A DNA stretch of 64,000 nt, from contig JAFRTE010000007.1 of assembly GCA_017427285.1 (NCBI GenBank), positions 62,001 through 126,000 on the forward strand. Reading direction: 5' to 3'. Source of the stretch: Clostridia bacterium (GTDB lineage Bacteria; Bacillota; Clostridia; Oscillospirales; UBA644). Shown here piece by piece: positions 63,316 to 64,000 of this stretch (positions are counted from its first letter, which is position 1; every line of letters begins with the position of its first letter). The notes under the pieces are model-generated. The model saw only the letters and a list, made by a program, of their open reading frames with translations. It made no database searches and had not been told where the DNA came from. Both the position numbers and the translations under genes were made by a program.

Positions 63316-63348
63316 AAAAAACCCCGAACTATCCGTTCGGGGTTTTTT
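63316..63348. terminator. bidirectional terminator between rimI and the surface-protein gene
   Basis: Perfect 14-base arms at 63316-63329 and 63335-63348 (core ACCCCGAAC/GTTCGGGGT) surround a 5-base loop, with six T on both strands. Confidence 0.92.
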
Positions 63349-63381
63349 ACAGTTTTAAGGCATACGCCGGTTAAACTTTAA

Positions 63382-64000
63382 TTATTTTCTCTTGAAAACA
63401 GAGAGTCCACCGATAGCGGAAACAGCTGCGAGAGCATAGAAAAGAACGCTTACGTCAGCAGTCTTCGGGTTGTTGTTAGTGGTGGTTGTGGTAGTAGTTG
63501 TGGGAGCCGGAGTTACGGTCTCTTCAGCAGCGGGTTCTTCAGCAGCGGGTTCTTCAGCAGCGGGTTCTTCGGCTGCAGGTTCTTCGGCTGCAGGTTCTTC
63601 AGCTGCGGGTTCTTCAGCTGCGGGAGCTTCAGCTGCGGGTGTTGCGCTGAGCATGTAGTAGTTGAAGTATCCCCAGCTCGGGCAGTCAAAACCGCGGCCC
63701 CAGTTATCGGGGTTGCCGTTTTCGTCAACATGTCCGTCGCCGTCGAGGAAAATGTTACCGATAGAAAGGATAGCGCCTGCTTTACCTTCGAAGTCATCTA
63801 CGACTTTTTCGGTTCCGGTGCCGTAGCAGATTGCATCCCAGGGGATGAAACCTTCGATGCAATAGGAGTAGCCGCCGAGATCGTTCTTTTCAGAAGCGAT
63901 AGTGGAGGCGGTTTTGATTTCGAACGGGTTGTTCTTGTTGCCGTAGTAGTAGTTCATGCTGTCGTCATTCCAGAAATCGCCGGTTCCGAGAGTAGAGGTC
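63382..64000 (-). CDS. cell-wall-anchored surface protein with PAAEE repeats and a CBM9-like domain, 5' end cut by window edge
   Basis: The frame stays open through the right edge, so the N-terminus is missing; the internal Met at 63957 is not the start. The visible part begins with a beta-sandwich-like region (FEIKTASTIAS, GGYSYCIEGFIPWDAI, WGRGFDCPSWGYFNYY) that resembles the end of a CBM9/DOMON-type sugar-binding domain. Eight copies of a five-residue PAAEE-type repeat follow, then a Thr-rich stretch, NPKTAD as the sortase-type motif, a membrane helix (VLFYALAAVSAIGGLSVF) and KRK. It should be displayed on the wall; glycan binding is an inference. Confidence 0.78.
   Translation of the reverse strand, partial: TSTLGTGDFWNDDSMNYYYGNKNNPFEIKTASTIASEKNDLGGYSYCIEGFIPWDAICYGTGTEKVVDDFEGKAGAILSIGNIFLDGDGHVDENGNPDNWGRGFDCPSWGYFNYYMLSATPAAEAPAAEEPAAEEPAAEEPAAEEPAAEEPAAEEPAAEETVTPAPTTTTTTTTNNNPKTADVSVLFYALAAVSAIGGLSVFKRK
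63524..63643 (-). repeat. 15-bp tandem repeat, eight units, coding for PAAEE
   Basis: Eight consecutive 15-base units (type GCTGCGGGTTCTTCA on the plus strand, with third-position changes) encode PAAEA once and PAAEE seven times. Likely a length-variable wall-spanning stalk. Confidence 0.9.

Noticed and set aside
63524..63643. Direct repeats considered as a CRISPR array
   Set aside because: The 15-base units are contiguous, with no spacers, and translate in frame.
63470..63658. Plus-strand frame with SSAAG repeats
   Set aside because: It is the complement of the PAAEE repeat and has no ribosome site.

Overview
The window comes from the chromosome of a low-to-mid GC Bacillota of class Clostridia, most likely an uncultured gut anaerobe. 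The evidence is the Firmicutes-type rimP-nusA-rnpM-ylxQ-infB-rbfA-nrnA-truB-ribF operon, an [FeFe]-hydrogenase maturation operon (hydE, hydG, hydF plus a TM1266-like regulator), FtsEX with a coiled-coil M23 protein, strong Shine-Dalgarno sites, many TTGACA-N17-TATAAT promoters, lipoprotein signals and a C-terminal NPKTAD cell-wall anchor. I see no phage, insertion sequence, CRISPR array or rRNA. There is one tRNA, Gln(CTG).

Layout. 1-4.1 kb: two paralogous sugar-binding lipoproteins (one cut by the left edge), a divergent DtxR-like regulator and a hexapeptide acetyltransferase. 4.1-8.3 kb: a Cys/Asp-rich membrane-anchored protein, and an operon of two V-ATPase-stalk-like genes, guaB and a MATE exporter. 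8.4-13.4 kb: a giant GH2 lipoprotein whose active site looks eroded. 13.6-21 kb: proS, a polysaccharide deacetylase, GH51, a GH43/flavoprotein pair, a truncated sigma-factor-like remnant and tRNA-Gln. 21.1-23.4 kb: TraX-like protein, metallophosphoesterase and HAD phosphatase. 23.5-27.5 kb: hydrogenase maturation. 27.6-29.4 kb: luxS-mtnN. 29.6-31.4 kb: a second GH51. 31.4-40.5 kb: a CdaR/PucR regulator, ftsE, ftsX, an M23 protein, two S41 proteins (one with a destroyed catalytic centre), greA and a lysS fused to a tRNA-binding domain. 40.7-48.6 kb: the translation operon. 48.8-53.8 kb: tatD, a GtaA-like protein and GH31. 54-57 kb: a URO-D-like, YnbB-like and ATP-grasp operon. 57.1-61.2 kb: a YtrA-type GntR-regulated ABC operon with a visible operator. 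61.2-64 kb: tsaD, a low-molecular-weight phosphatase, rimI and a surface protein cut by the right edge.

How it fits together. The glycoside hydrolases (two GH51, GH43, GH31, GH2), the sugar-binding lipoproteins and the surface protein with a probable sugar-binding domain point to use of plant arabinan/xylan-type and alpha-linked oligosaccharides. The two GH51 enzymes, GH43 and GH31 have no visible signal peptide, so they probably act on imported oligosaccharides. The Hyd maturases imply H2-evolving fermentation, although no hydrogenase structural gene is in view. LuxS and MtnN recycle S-adenosylhomocysteine and make the AI-2 precursor. FtsEX, the M23 protein and the S41 pair look like a cell-wall or division module.

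Best candidates for something new: the S41 protease / S41 pseudoprotease tandem downstream of FtsEX, the GH2 protein without its nucleophile, the orphan stalk-like pair upstream of guaB, the Cys/Asp-rich anchored protein, and the URO-D/YnbB/ATP-grasp operon. All calls come from reading the sequence. No database search was run.
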